A stretch of 57,047 bases of DNA, from assembly GCA_017557665.1 (NCBI GenBank), contig JAFYYI010000047.1, positions 1-57,047 on the forward strand. Reading direction: 5' to 3'. This document shows, one piece after another, positions 46,242 to 56,445 of the stretch (position 1 is the first letter of the stretch; every line of letters starts with the position of its first letter). A program made the position numbers and the translations under genes. This stretch comes from Muribaculaceae bacterium. GTDB lineage: Bacteria; Bacteroidota; Bacteroidia; Bacteroidales; Muribaculaceae. The notes beneath the pieces were generated by a model. It was given only the letters and a program-made list of their open reading frames with translations, was not told the DNA's origin and ran no database searches.

Positions 46242-46529
46242 TCCCTATATTACGAATCTGGAAAGAGTAGGAGGGGGTTGCAGGGCTCTGCTTGAGTCAG
46301 TTTTAATCGGGCTAACGGCCGAGAAATCTAAAAAATGTATTTCAATCATCTATTTTAATAATATTATGTTTGATTTGGCTTCGCCGAGCTAAAGGTTCTC
46401 GCGCGTAGTGCGATCATAGACAACAGACATGAGGTTTGTGACGCTCTCCTGCCCGGGTCTGAGTTACTTCGCAAAGCCATTTTTATTGGGGCTGTGTGGT
46501 GAACGATGTGATTTCTCGAGAAAAAGCAT

Positions 46530-46537
46530 TATATTTG
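46530..46537 (+). promoter_or_regulatory. Promoter (-7 element) close to the start of the 46546 gene
   Basis: TATATTTG lies only 8 bases before the ATG at 46546, which would give a nearly leaderless transcript. Confidence 0.5.
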
Positions 46538-46545
46538 CACCTGTT

Positions 46546-46914
46546 ATGACAAAAGAAGAATTGATATTGGATTGCCGTTATTACAATGGCGAAGACGAAG
46601 TGCCCGAATCGTTGCCCAAAGGAGACGAGATCTTTTGGGACTATGAACGGGTGTGGGTGAGTTGGATGCTTGAAGGGTCTGACAATCTTCAAACGAAGAT
46701 CGATTATTTCACCGAAGAGTATGATTTGCCAAACCTCCTTCCCGAAGGTGACGGCACGCCGCTGGGATTAAAAGCCCTGCTATTCAACCGCTATGACTAT
46801 TGGAACGGTTATATGGGCGGTTCTAAAGAGGCGTATGCTCAAAGTTTTAAGGAATGGTATTTTGATACTTATGTCGCAAACACCAAAACTCACCGTCAAC
46901 TGTTGGACAAGTGA
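46546..46914 (+). CDS. Hypothetical small soluble protein
   Basis: A 122-residue acidic protein rich in Trp and Tyr (IFWDYERVWVSWMLEG, YDYWNGYMGG), without signal peptide or membrane segment, so presumably cytoplasmic. I do not recognise a family. The ATG at 46546 is preferred because the upstream part of the frame (to 46429) contains the promoter-like TATATTTG. It lies alone between the serpin and TPM-domain genes, both exported, and nothing in the context suggests a role. Confidence 0.6.
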   Translation: MTKEELILDCRYYNGEDEVPESLPKGDEIFWDYERVWVSWMLEGSDNLQTKIDYFTEEYDLPNLLPEGDGTPLGLKALLFNRYDYWNGYMGGSKEAYAQSFKEWYFDTYVANTKTHRQLLDK

Positions 46915-46991
46915 CGGTTGGAACGCCGTGCGAGGTCACTCATAATGCCACAGAACTGCCGCCCGACTAAATTAAAAGTTTTCTTTCATTC

Positions 46992-47022
46992 TTGCTGGAT
47001 TTAGAATATAGTAGTATTTTTG
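46992..47022 (+). promoter_or_regulatory. Promoter of the TPM-domain gene
   Basis: TTG (46992-46994), 20-base spacer, TATTTTTG (47015-47022), 24 bases before the ATG at 47047. Confidence 0.65.
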
Positions 47023-47046
47023 CTACTGGAAAATCGCCCTTCAATT

Positions 47047-47673
47047 ATGTGCAGATCTATCAAAATAATTACAACTGTTTTTTTACTGTGTTTTGTCACA
47101 TTGTCGGTTCAGTCTCAGGTTCCCGCCAAACCTGAGCCTCCTAAATTTGTGAATGACTTTGCGGGAATCCTGGGAGACACACAAGCAATGGAGGACTCTC
47201 TCGAGAGGATAGCCATGCATACGAGCAACCAGATATGCGTTGTGACAATGACCGACTTGGGGGACATGTCTCCAGATATGATGGCGTATGCCATCGGCAA
47301 GGAATGGGGAGTGGGCACAGCCGAAAAGAACAATGGCGTTGTCATCCTTATCAAGCCCAAGACCCCAGACAGTAAGGGTCAAGTTTTCATTGCCCTGGGC
47401 ACGGGTCTGGAGAAAACGATTAGCGATGAGATGTGTACAAACATTGCCAATGATTACATGATACCTCGTTTCAAGGAGAACGACTACGTTGGCGGAGCAT
47501 GGGCAGGAATCAACGAGGTATACAAACTTGCGACACAAGAAGTGAAAGAACTTGAACCTGAACCTGATCCCGTCGAGAACAAAAACCCTAATTGGGCCCT
47601 CATCTTGTCAGTGTTAGGTGGCATCGTTCTTGGCGGTGGAGGCTATGCCCTGTACAAGCGCAGCAGACATTGA
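47047..47673 (+). CDS. TPM-domain (YgcG-like) membrane-anchored exported protein
   Basis: A 208-residue protein with an N-terminal signal peptide (hydrophobic IITTVFLLCFVTLSVQSQ), a TPM domain (VNDFAGILGD...QICVVTMTDLGDM...KNNGVVILIKPK...FIALGTGLEKTISD), a Glu/Pro linker and a C-terminal membrane segment (WALILSVLGGIVLGGGGYALY) ended by basic residues. The domain would thus face the periplasm. TPM proteins of plants act in photosystem II repair and some have phosphatase activity; the bacterial role is unclear. The ATG at 47047 lies downstream of the promoter and begins the signal peptide. Confidence 0.85.
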   Translation: MCRSIKIITTVFLLCFVTLSVQSQVPAKPEPPKFVNDFAGILGDTQAMEDSLERIAMHTSNQICVVTMTDLGDMSPDMMAYAIGKEWGVGTAEKNNGVVILIKPKTPDSKGQVFIALGTGLEKTISDEMCTNIANDYMIPRFKENDYVGGAWAGINEVYKLATQEVKELEPEPDPVENKNPNWALILSVLGGIVLGGGGYALYKRSRH

Positions 47674-47778
47674 CCAAAGTGGGCTCTGAGTGGCGGCGCT
47701 GCCCTTCCTTTATTTGAAAAATTGTTTCGGCTGGTTTTTGTGCTCGGTCTTGTCGCGGAGCGCCAAGATCAGTTGTTG

Positions 47779-47941
47779 GATATTGCGCTTATTTAGTCGC
47801 AGGTTTGGATAACCTGCTCTCATTCGGCAATATTCAAACAAGTTTGATATTGCACTTATTTAGTCGCAGGTTTGGATAACCTGCTCCCATTCGGCAATAT
47901 TCAAACAAGTTTGATATTGCACTCATTTAGTCGCAGGTTTG
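47779..47941. repeat. 67-bp tandem repeat, about 2.4 copies, upstream of the atoE-like gene
   Basis: Units begin at 47779, 47846 and 47913 (partial) and differ by only one or two bases. Each unit contains nested palindromes: GCAGGTT tggat AACCTGC, CAAAC aa GTTTG, and GATATTGC facing GCAATATTC. It fills most of the 313-bp gap (47674-47986), which has no other gene. Confidence 0.9.
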
Positions 47942-47953
47942 GGAAATAAGTGT

Positions 47954-47961
47954 TACTTTTG
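47954..47961 (+). promoter_or_regulatory. Promoter (-7 element) of the atoE-like gene
   Basis: TACTTTTG, 26 bases before the ATG at 47987 and directly after the last partial 67-bp repeat unit, so the repeat occupies the -33 region and beyond. Confidence 0.55.
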
Positions 47962-47986
47962 CGGCATCAAACAAAAATGACTTCAA

Positions 47987-49333
47987 ATGATTAAATTTTG
48001 TGTGCGATTAGTGCAACGTTGGTTGCCGGAACCGTTTATATTCGCTATACTGCTCACCTTCGTGGCAGCGTTGGTGGCGATGCCATTGTGCCACCAGACC
48101 CCTCTTGAGGTGGTTGAGCACTGGGGCGGTGGCGTATGGAACTTGTTGGCGTTTGCCATGCAGATGGCACTGGTTCTTGTGTGTGGGTCGACCCTGGCTG
48201 CCGCGCCGGTTGTCAAACGAGCCATCTCTGCAATGGCCCGCGTGCCCCAAAGTGCCCCCGCTGCAATAGCGCTTGTGACTGTCGTGTCGGCATTGTGCTG
48301 CTGGCTCAACTGGGGCTTTGGTCTGATTGTGGGCGTCGTGTTCGCTAAGGCGATAGCACGTCAGCGCTCGGACGTTGACTACAGGCTTCTCATCGCATCG
48401 GCTTACAGTGGCTTCGTCGTATGGCATGCCGGCATCTCCGGCTCCATCCCCCTCACGATGGCCACTCCCGGCGAGTCACTCGCAATGGCTACCAATGGAG
48501 CGCTGACCGACCCTGTGCCTTTGGCGCAAACGGTCTTCGACTGGCACAATCTGGTGACTGTGCTGTTTGTTATCATCGGCATCACCGTCGCTAACACCTT
48601 GATGCACCCCAAGAAAGGCATCCTCACCATCGACCCCGCGCTCTTGAAGGAGGATGAGACTGTCACGAACGTCATTTCCTCGTCGACCACGACACCGGCA
48701 CAGCGGCTCGAGCAAAGCAAACTGCTCTCGTGGCTCGTGGCGCTGATGTTTGCGGCCTTTCTCGTGGTTCATCTCTTCGTGCACGGTGCCGGCTTGGACC
48801 TTGGCGGGGTCATCATGATATTCCTCGCGCTGGGACTCGTGTTGCATTCCAAACCAATCGACTATGTGCGTGCCTTCGGAAAAGCGACCACCGGTGCCGC
48901 CGGCATCATCTTGCAGTTCCCCTTTTATGCCGGCATCATGGGTATCATTACAGGCATCGGCGTCAGCGGCATCAGCCTTGGTGGCGTCATGGCCGAGGCT
49001 TGCATCCAGATCAGCACCCCCGTCACCTATCCCTTGCTCACCTTCCTTTGTGCCGCGGTGCTCAATATGTTTGTGCCCAGCGGCGGCGGTCATTGGGCTG
49101 TGCAGGCACCGATCATGTTCACCGCCGGAGCCAACCTGGGTGTGGACCCGGGGTTGACGGGTATGGCCATTTCGTGGGGCGACGCGTGGACCAATCTCAT
49201 ACAACCCTTCTGGGCGCTCCCTGCCCTGGCTATCGCTCGCCTTGACGCGAAGGATATCATGGGCTACTGCCTCATCGACCTGCTGATTACAGGTGTCATT
49301 ATCACCGCAGGCCTGTTGATTTGGGCCATGTAG
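47987..49333 (+). CDS. AtoE-type short-chain fatty acid transporter
   Basis: A 448-residue inner-membrane transporter of the short-chain fatty acid (AtoE) family, with about 11-12 hydrophobic segments. Family features are PEPFIFAILLTF at the start, CCWLNWGFGLIVG, the HAGISGSIPLTMATPG loop, and FVPSGGGHWAVQAPIM near the C-terminus. Such proteins move acetoacetate, butyrate or related acids; direction and exact substrate cannot be told. It stands alone, with a promoter next to the tandem repeat and a bidirectional terminator at its end. Confidence 0.92.
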   Translation: MIKFCVRLVQRWLPEPFIFAILLTFVAALVAMPLCHQTPLEVVEHWGGGVWNLLAFAMQMALVLVCGSTLAAAPVVKRAISAMARVPQSAPAAIALVTVVSALCCWLNWGFGLIVGVVFAKAIARQRSDVDYRLLIASAYSGFVVWHAGISGSIPLTMATPGESLAMATNGALTDPVPLAQTVFDWHNLVTVLFVIIGITVANTLMHPKKGILTIDPALLKEDETVTNVISSSTTTPAQRLEQSKLLSWLVALMFAAFLVVHLFVHGAGLDLGGVIMIFLALGLVLHSKPIDYVRAFGKATTGAAGIILQFPFYAGIMGIITGIGVSGISLGGVMAEACIQISTPVTYPLLTFLCAAVLNMFVPSGGGHWAVQAPIMFTAGANLGVDPGLTGMAISWGDAWTNLIQPFWALPALAIARLDAKDIMGYCLIDLLITGVIITAGLLIWAM

Positions 49334-49386
49334 AGCAACACGCCGACCCTGCGGGAGGGCAATTAAAACATGCCCTGATAAAGAAT

Positions 49387-49420
49387 ATTGGGTGCGTCAC
49401 AACAAAGTGTCGCACCCAAT
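49387..49420. terminator. Bidirectional terminator between the transporter and esterase genes
   Basis: ATTGGGTGCG (49387-49396) pairs with CGCACCCAAT (49411-49420) around a 14-base loop, between convergent genes. Confidence 0.7.
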
Positions 49421-49454
49421 TGTTAGTAATGAATATGAGAATTCTAAATGTGGC

Positions 49455-50869
<1,415 letters not shown>

Positions 50870-50913
50870 AAAACCGATAGCCAACTGCTATATCACTACA
50901 TTTGGTTGTATTG

Positions 50914-53268
50914 TTATCTCTTCAACAGGTTCAACTGTACCTGAGGTTTCAGCACATTGTGGACCTTGGTTTCCTGACCTTTGACATCGGCCTTGAGGGT
51001 TGCCTTGATGTCTTGGGAGGAAGCGCCGACCAGGAACTGATATTCACCGCCACTGACCACCCAAGCCGAGGCAGCCTCGTCAAACGAGGCCAAATCGGCG
51101 GTCTTCACAAATAGCTTTACCGTCTCCTTTTCACCGGGTTTCAGGTTGCGGGTCTTGGCGAAGGCCTTCAACTCCTTGGCGGGCTTGTTGGCCGCCTTGT
51201 TATCGGGGGCTGAAACGTAAAGTTCCACGACTTCCTTGCCCTCATACTCCCCGTTGTTCTTGACAGTGACGCTGACCTCATAGCCGTCGCCCTTCTTGTC
51301 GACTTTGGCATCACTGTAGTCAAACGTTGTGTAGCTCAAGCCGAAGCCGAACGGGTAGGACACAAGAATGCCGAAGGAATCGAAATAGCGGTATCCAACG
51401 TAAATGTCTTCCTCGTAATCCGTGAAGTCCACATTCCTTAAAAGGCCTTTTTGACCCTGGTTCAACATGTCGATGCGGGGGTCCTGGTCAATGGGGAAGT
51501 TGCGAGCCGAGTAGGCATCGGTAAACAGGACGGGCCACGTCATCGTGAACTTGCCTGACGGCGACTGCTTGCCGCTGAGCACATCAACCACGCTGTTGCC
51601 GCCTTCCTGTCCGGGCTGCCATGCGCAGAGGATAGCATCGGGCAGGTCTTTCCAGGATGCAGTCTCGATGACACCGCCGATATTCAGCAGCACAACGACC
51701 TGCTTGCCGGCTTTGTGATACACGTCACAAACCTGCTCGATAAGCCTGCGCTCCGAGTCGCTGAGGTTGAAGTCGGCCACTTTGCGGTCCAAGAATTCTC
51801 CCGAGAGGCGCCCGAGGGTGATGACGGCGATGTCGGCATTAGCGGCCTGAGCCATCACCTCACCGTCGGTAAAACTTTTCTCGGCGGGCAGCGGCTTCGG
51901 CATGAAACGTAGCATACCAGCCTTTTGGGGATCCTTCTTGGCAGCAGCCTCGATTTCGGCCTCTACCTTCTTCTTGCAGTCGTCAAGATAGGTCTCGTAG
52001 GCCGTTTTCAGGTCGTCCGAAACGGTATAGCCACCATTCTTCATGCCTTCCAACAGAGAGACTACATAGGCGTGGTTCACGTTACCCGAACCAGTGCCGC
52101 CAGCGATGAAGTCATAGGAGGTGTTGCCATACAGGGCAACATTCTTGATGGTCTTGGCGAACGGCAACGCCTTCTCGTTTTTCATCAGCACCATGCCCTC
52201 GGCTGCCGATTGGCGGGTCACCTCGGCATGAGCCTTCAGGTCGGGCTTGTTGGAGAACTTATAGCCCTGGTATCGCGGACTTTTCTCCACGAGGTTGAGT
52301 GTGCGGCGCACGCTGCGATCGAGGTCAGCCTCGGCAAGTTTGCCGCTCTTCACGCCAGCGACGATAGAGTCGAACTGCTCCTTCTTGCCCGGTTGCAGCA
52401 TGTCGTTACCGGCCCACATCTGTGCGGCTCCGTCCTTACCGCCGAACCAGTCGGTCATGACCGTACCCTCGAAGCCCCATTCATTGCGCAGGATGGTTTC
52501 CACAAGGTCTCTGCTCTCCGAGGTATAGGTCCCGTTGATGTAATTATAAGAGGTCATCACCGTCCAGGGTTGGCTCTCCTTGATGGCAATTTCGAAACCC
52601 TTCAGGTAGATTTCACGCAGGGCGCGTTGGGAGATGTGCGCATCGTTGTTCATGCGGTTGGTCTCCTGGTTATTGGCCGCAAAGTGCTTGATGCTCGTGC
52701 CCACGCCGTTGCTCTGAACGCCTTTGATATAGGCGGCAGCGGTCTTACCGGTTACCACTGGATCCTCGCTGTAGTACTCGAAGTTGCGGCCACACAACGG
52801 GTTGCGCATGATGTTCACGGCAGGTGCCAACAACACGTCGGCGCCATACTCCTTTACCTCGTTGCCAATGGCGGCGCCCACCTCCTCAACGAGGTCGGTA
52901 TTCCACGTCGAGGCAAGCAGCGTGCCGATGGGGAAATGGGTGCAGTAATAAGTCGCACTGTCGCCTTCGCGGGTGGCATTGATGCGCAGTCCGGCGGGGC
53001 CGTCAGCCAGCACGATGGCAGGGATGCCCAACGAATCGAGCGGATAGGTCGTTCCGGCAGCGCCAGGCACGAGTGAACGAGTGGCGCCGATGACGGCATC
53101 TTCACCGTCGAAACCGGCCATTCCGGTTCCGATGACAAAGTGGGCTTTGTCTTCGAGCGAGAGACGGGCGATTACTTCATCTTGATTGATGACGTTTTTC
53201 TGTTCGGCAGAGGTGCAAGCCGTCAGGAGGGCAACTGCTGCCAGCATGAAAATAAGGAAATACTTCAT
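50914..53268 (-). CDS. Glycoside hydrolase family 3 (beta-glucosidase-type) lipoprotein
   Basis: A 784-residue exported GH3 enzyme. The N-terminus MKYFLIFMLAAVALLTACTS is a lipoprotein signal with the lipobox LTAC, so it is probably anchored in the membrane. The GH3 N-terminal barrel shows GPAGLRI, NIMRNPLCGRNFEYYSEDP, KHFAANNQE and the nucleophile Asp in VMTDWFGG. The C-terminal alpha/beta sandwich follows, and a fibronectin III-like domain (about residues 670-745) ends the protein. It would release beta-linked glucose or xylose from oligosaccharides. The esterase gene lies downstream on the same strand. Confidence 0.94.
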   Translation of the reverse strand: MKYFLIFMLAAVALLTACTSAEQKNVINQDEVIARLSLEDKAHFVIGTGMAGFDGEDAVIGATRSLVPGAAGTTYPLDSLGIPAIVLADGPAGLRINATREGDSATYYCTHFPIGTLLASTWNTDLVEEVGAAIGNEVKEYGADVLLAPAVNIMRNPLCGRNFEYYSEDPVVTGKTAAAYIKGVQSNGVGTSIKHFAANNQETNRMNNDAHISQRALREIYLKGFEIAIKESQPWTVMTSYNYINGTYTSESRDLVETILRNEWGFEGTVMTDWFGGKDGAAQMWAGNDMLQPGKKEQFDSIVAGVKSGKLAEADLDRSVRRTLNLVEKSPRYQGYKFSNKPDLKAHAEVTRQSAAEGMVLMKNEKALPFAKTIKNVALYGNTSYDFIAGGTGSGNVNHAYVVSLLEGMKNGGYTVSDDLKTAYETYLDDCKKKVEAEIEAAAKKDPQKAGMLRFMPKPLPAEKSFTDGEVMAQAANADIAVITLGRLSGEFLDRKVADFNLSDSERRLIEQVCDVYHKAGKQVVVLLNIGGVIETASWKDLPDAILCAWQPGQEGGNSVVDVLSGKQSPSGKFTMTWPVLFTDAYSARNFPIDQDPRIDMLNQGQKGLLRNVDFTDYEEDIYVGYRYFDSFGILVSYPFGFGLSYTTFDYSDAKVDKKGDGYEVSVTVKNNGEYEGKEVVELYVSAPDNKAANKPAKELKAFAKTRNLKPGEKETVKLFVKTADLASFDEAASAWVVSGGEYQFLVGASSQDIKATLKADVKGQETKVHNVLKPQVQLNLLKR

Positions 53269-53537
53269 AATTGGTTATTTTTAAGAGTAGTGGAATCTGT
53301 TAGTGAAATTAAAAAGTTAATCAAAAGATGTGCATATTGCTGATTGCCAGTAATTTGCAAACACAAGAACATTGAACTCCGATAACCCAATGCACAACAC
53401 GTAGGCAAATTTCGTAAAAATCCTTGGAGCACGCAAGCATTCAGCCCAAGAATAAGCAAATGAACGTACAAACGGAAGAACGGGTGCCGTCAAAAGAACC
53501 ATACCTTTTTTCCTGACACATTCTGTCATTAAAAAAC

Positions 53538-53567
53538 TTGTTTTTTCGGAGAAAAAGTTTACTTTTG
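53538..53567 (+). promoter_or_regulatory. Promoter of the tiny-ORF pair
   Basis: TTG (53538-53540), 19-base spacer, TACTTTTG (53560-53567): a full consensus layout about 65 bases before the GTG at 53634. The preceding 53269-53537 has no convincing gene. Confidence 0.65.
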
Positions 53568-53633
53568 CGTCAAGTATTAATCACATAACCATTTTGAATA
53601 GTAACTATGACCAGTAAAAAATAAGACAAACAA

Positions 53634-53768
53634 GTGCAACCACGCATAAAGAATAAAGGTGTTATTGTAGACCTGTTCGTTCTATGGCTCGCTTTGACCG
53701 CACTTTCATGTGCCGCAATCAATCTTCATATTTCGCTGAATAAGCTGGAGCCAAAAGAAGAAGAATGA
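53634..53768 (+). CDS. Possible small single-span membrane protein (44 residues)
   Basis: A GTG-started frame encoding 44 residues: basic N-terminus (QPRIKNKG), one hydrophobic segment (about residues 10-29, VIVDLFVLWLALTALSCAA) and an acidic tail (KLEPKEEE). An in-frame stop at 53622 prevents extension. A five-codon frame (ATG at 53607) precedes it. It has a good promoter and overlaps the next small frame by ATGA. No family is recognised, and translation is not proven. Confidence 0.45.
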   Translation: MQPRIKNKGVIVDLFVLWLALTALSCAAINLHISLNKLEPKEEE

Positions 53769-53848
53769 CCCATCCACCCAGCAAAAAAAAGCGTGGTTTT
53801 TTTGGCAAAAAACAGGCGGTGTATCATAATTACGACCAAGTAATATGA
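53765..53848 (+). CDS. Possible tiny basic protein (27 residues)
   Basis: An ATG frame overlapping the previous stop by four bases (ATGA). The predicted 27-residue peptide is basic and soluble in its first half (PPSKKKRGFFGKKQ) and ends YHNYDQVI. Its stop codon is the first part of palindromic copy B. Being so short it could be chance; the coupled arrangement is the main support. Confidence 0.35.
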   Translation: MTHPPSKKKRGFFGKKQAVYHNYDQVI

Positions 53849-53922
53849 CCGTGCTATCGCACGGGAAATCAATCAAATTTTTAATTTAATTTGTTTAATT
53901 TCCCGCCGTAGAGCGGTTATAA
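53846..53922 (+). repeat. Palindromic element, copy B
   Basis: Same layout as copy A: hairpin CCGTGC tatc GCACGG, GGGAAAT, AT-rich core, ATTTCCC, hairpin CCGC cgtaga GCGG, then GGTTA. Differences from copy A are concentrated in loops and the core. It ends the tiny-ORF transcription unit. Confidence 0.75.
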
Positions 53923-53971
53923 TTCTAGCAGTTGAATTATGACACACCGCCCTTTAATCTTGGATATGGCT

Positions 53972-54352
53972 TTATGCCGCTTCTTTTGTCTTGAAAAGTA
54001 ACTTGAAGAGGCGGTAGCACAAGTAACAATTCAAGTGCGCTATGACTGTGATAACGCCAAAGATGATGGCGCCTGAAACATCCAGACCGAACGCAACGGA
54101 GATGATGAATGATATTGCGTAAAAACACAGCAGTGCCAATGTCGTCAGGATGGCACTAATCATGAGCAGCACACTCGCCCACTTCTTGTTTTGGTAAATC
54201 AATCGCGGTGAGCACATCAGAACGACGCAAATTGAGCACACTATATTACCATATAATGGTGAAAAATTTTTCTGAACCAAAAAGGAACAAATGAATCCTA
54301 ATACCAGAAAATATGTCCCAATGCAACGTATGATTATTTCGTTCTTTTCCAT
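53972..54352 (-). CDS. Hypothetical small multi-pass membrane protein
   Basis: A 126-residue protein (MEKNEIIIRCIG...) with four predicted membrane segments, roughly residues 8-24, 34-48, 58-80 and 85-108, and a basic C-terminal tail (KLLFKTKEAA). An additional Met codon immediately precedes the chosen start (54355). No family recognised. It is convergent with the tiny-ORF pair, with copy B of the palindromic element between them. Confidence 0.65.
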   Translation of the reverse strand: MEKNEIIIRCIGTYFLVLGFICSFLVQKNFSPLYGNIVCSICVVLMCSPRLIYQNKKWASVLLMISAILTTLALLCFYAISFIISVAFGLDVSGAIIFGVITVIAHLNCYLCYRLFKLLFKTKEAA

Positions 54353-54432
54353 CATTACTTAATCGTTATCAATACATCAAAAGAACCGTCCCTATTTTCC
54401 TATGGGCTATTTGTCGTCTATACGTCTATAGC

Positions 54433-54454
54433 GAGACGCAAGATTTTGCGTCTC
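54433..54454. repeat. GAGACGCAA palindrome
   Basis: GAGACGCAA gatt TTGCGTCTC, a perfect 9-bp hairpin in the gap between two minus-strand genes (54356-54501). Similar palindromes are, from memory, widespread between genes in Bacteroidales. It may also end transcription of the upstream gene. Confidence 0.7.
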
Positions 54455-54501
54455 TACATGCCGTGAGGCCTCGGGAGGGGTTTATCGTGATTCAGTTTTC
54501 G

Positions 54502-55704
54502 TCACTTGTCTTTGAACAGACGAAGGATGGTCCTTACAAAGTTCTCCTCAGTGGGTTCTCCCTCAATCCACCCGAAATTGAGGTGGGTGAAGCCATCAGG
54601 ATAATTACTGCTCGACGATGCCTTACTGTTATCATCATTCATTGTGATACCACCCACGACATAAGGGTCGGCAACGTCAGATTCGCCAAAGAGATCATAG
54701 GTCTTTTCCAGGGTGTAGTAACGGCTTAGGCCGTTCTTCTTGTCTAAAACGTATGCGGCATACTTGCATAACGGTGAGCGACTTGGCTCTGGCATGTGGA
54801 TGACATGAACCGTGATCGAATCGTCAACTTGATGCGTGCTGATGGATAGTGAGTCCAGGTCGCACTCGTAGTAGGTGATAAAAAGCGAAAAACCCAACTG
54901 CAGGTTAAGCAGTTCCAAGTCAATCAACTCTTGCTCGTCGATTGTGCCGTTAGCATACCCTGCCAGCCGTAGAGGCAAGATCCTGAATTGAAGCTCATAG
55001 GCGCTCAGCGTATCTCCCTTATTGATGTTGGCTATGACTTCATCAATATCCTGGATGGTACTTTCTTCTTGCCCTTGCTTCAGTTCCTCCAGACACTGGA
55101 TGGCTTTATCCCGGCTTTTAGGTGTGCCCCAGCCGTTGAGGTAGCACAAAGACAGCAATTCAAATGCATCAGGATAACTCTGATCAGCCGACTGCTTAAG
55201 CAGGTCAAAACACTTTTCCCAATTCCGTTGAACGCCATCTCCAACCAGGTATTGCTGGCTCAATGCATATAGAGACAGAGGGTCCCCGCCGGCAGCGCCC
55301 TGCTCGTAGTAATCGATAGCCTTGGCCAAATCCTCTTCGGTTCCTAGCCCGTATTTGTAGGCTTCTCCCAACATGCCCATGGCACTCACATTGCCTTTCT
55401 GGGCTGAACTCATAAACCAACGGAAGGCTTCATCATAGTCAGTCTCAACCCCATAGGCATATTTATAGCACATCCCCATCCACAACTCACCATAGCGGTT
55501 GCCCTTGTCGGCGGCATCACGGATGAGCGATACACTCTTCTCGGCGTCCAGTTCAACACCATCACCGAAGAGATAACGTATCGCCAGATCAACCTGGCAA
55601 TTGAGGTTGCCGGCCGCCATGGAGTCACGCAAGGCCTCAATCGATTGCGCCTGAACCGAAAGCGAAGCAATGAGAAGGGTTGCAAATAAAAGATGCTGTT
55701 TCAT
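54502..55704 (-). CDS. Secreted Sel1-repeat protein
   Basis: A 400-residue exported protein with a signal peptide (MKQHLLFATLLIASLSVQAQ) and about five Sel1-like (TPR-related) repeats of 36 residues between about residues 30 and 215, e.g. AMGMLGEAYKYGLGTEEDLAKAIDYYEQGA. Sel1 repeats form an alpha-solenoid for protein-protein contacts. The C-terminal about 180 residues are unassigned and contain no repeat. Partners are unknown. A TAACTTTG element lies 48 bases upstream. Confidence 0.87.
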   Translation of the reverse strand: MKQHLLFATLLIASLSVQAQSIEALRDSMAAGNLNCQVDLAIRYLFGDGVELDAEKSVSLIRDAADKGNRYGELWMGMCYKYAYGVETDYDEAFRWFMSSAQKGNVSAMGMLGEAYKYGLGTEEDLAKAIDYYEQGAAGGDPLSLYALSQQYLVGDGVQRNWEKCFDLLKQSADQSYPDAFELLSLCYLNGWGTPKSRDKAIQCLEELKQGQEESTIQDIDEVIANINKGDTLSAYELQFRILPLRLAGYANGTIDEQELIDLELLNLQLGFSLFITYYECDLDSLSISTHQVDDSITVHVIHMPEPSRSPLCKYAAYVLDKKNGLSRYYTLEKTYDLFGESDVADPYVVGGITMNDDNSKASSSSNYPDGFTHLNFGWIEGEPTEENFVRTILRLFKDK

Positions 55705-55751
55705 ATCGTTATCCAGTTAAATCGTTCAACAATGCGGATATACTACGTTTG

Positions 55752-55759
55752 CAAAGTTA
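55752..55759 (-). promoter_or_regulatory. Promoter (-7 element) of the Sel1-repeat gene
   Basis: Minus-strand TAACTTTG, 48 bases before the ATG. The remainder of the gap 55705-56025 shows nothing further that I can support. Confidence 0.5.
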
Positions 55760-56025
55760 CTGACAATTACCGAAACCAGCAAATAATTGGAGTTCATTTC
55801 GCTTTTTGCAAACCACTGCATTTCAACCATTTGAAAATAAAAAACTTCATTCAGCTATATTCTCCTTAATGCTTTACCTCTATTCTTATTAAAAAGCAGG
55901 TGACGCTCAAGGTGACCCCGGTGGATTATGATTCATAACATATCATGACAGTCGTTGATACTATAACCGCCAGATTCCCCACGAATTTCTAATGCTGGAA
56001 CAATGTCAACGTGTGTTACTAGGTG

Positions 56026-56442
56026 TCAATCTCGGTTGTCATTTTTGACAACCGTTTTTACGGCGTCGTTCGTCTCGCCGATGCCCTGGATGCGGATGTA
56101 GTCCTCGGCGGTGAGCACGCCGGCACGGGTGCGTGTGGCCGGGCCTATGGCGAGCGTGAGCGACGAGGTCGCCCCATCGACCATGCTGCGTGCCATGAGC
56201 TGCAGGATGACGTTGCTGTGGTCATCGACATTGCGCTGCTGGATGTCATAGAGGAAACGGTACTGCTGGAGCGTTTCCTTCCAGAATCGGATGATGTTGT
56301 ACTCGGTCTCGCTGGTGGCGGTGGCCAGCAGGTCAGCGATGGCCTGGAGGATGGAGCCGACGGTCTCGGGCGAGATGCTTTCTTTCTCGGTCTCGACGCG
56401 GAATGCGGAGATCAACGAGGTCAGTTGTTGGATGTCAATCAT
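56026..56442 (-). CDS. Hypothetical protein, possibly phage tail-fibre-like fragment
   Basis: A 138-residue soluble protein. The N-terminal segment (IDIQQLTSLISAFRVETEKE, SISPETVGSILQAIADLLATA) is helical. The C-terminal half contains ATRTRAGVLTAEDYIRI, a pattern I associate with tail-fibre-like proteins of Bacteroidales prophages; this recollection is not certain. No other phage genes are nearby, so it may be a remnant or an independent gene. The last codons form a perfect hairpin (56034-56053), GGTTGTCA tttt TGACAACC. ATG at 56442. Confidence 0.6.
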   Translation of the reverse strand: MIDIQQLTSLISAFRVETEKESISPETVGSILQAIADLLATATSETEYNIIRFWKETLQQYRFLYDIQQRNVDDHSNVILQLMARSMVDGATSSLTLAIGPATRTRAGVLTAEDYIRIQGIGETNDAVKTVVKNDNRD

Positions 56443-56445
56443 AAT

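Noticed and set aside
47779..47941. CRISPR array
   Set aside because: Units of 67 bp are directly adjacent with no variable spacers and no cas genes are present.
51925..53076. 383-codon open frame on the plus strand
   Set aside because: Antisense to the GH3 gene; no signal or motif supports it.
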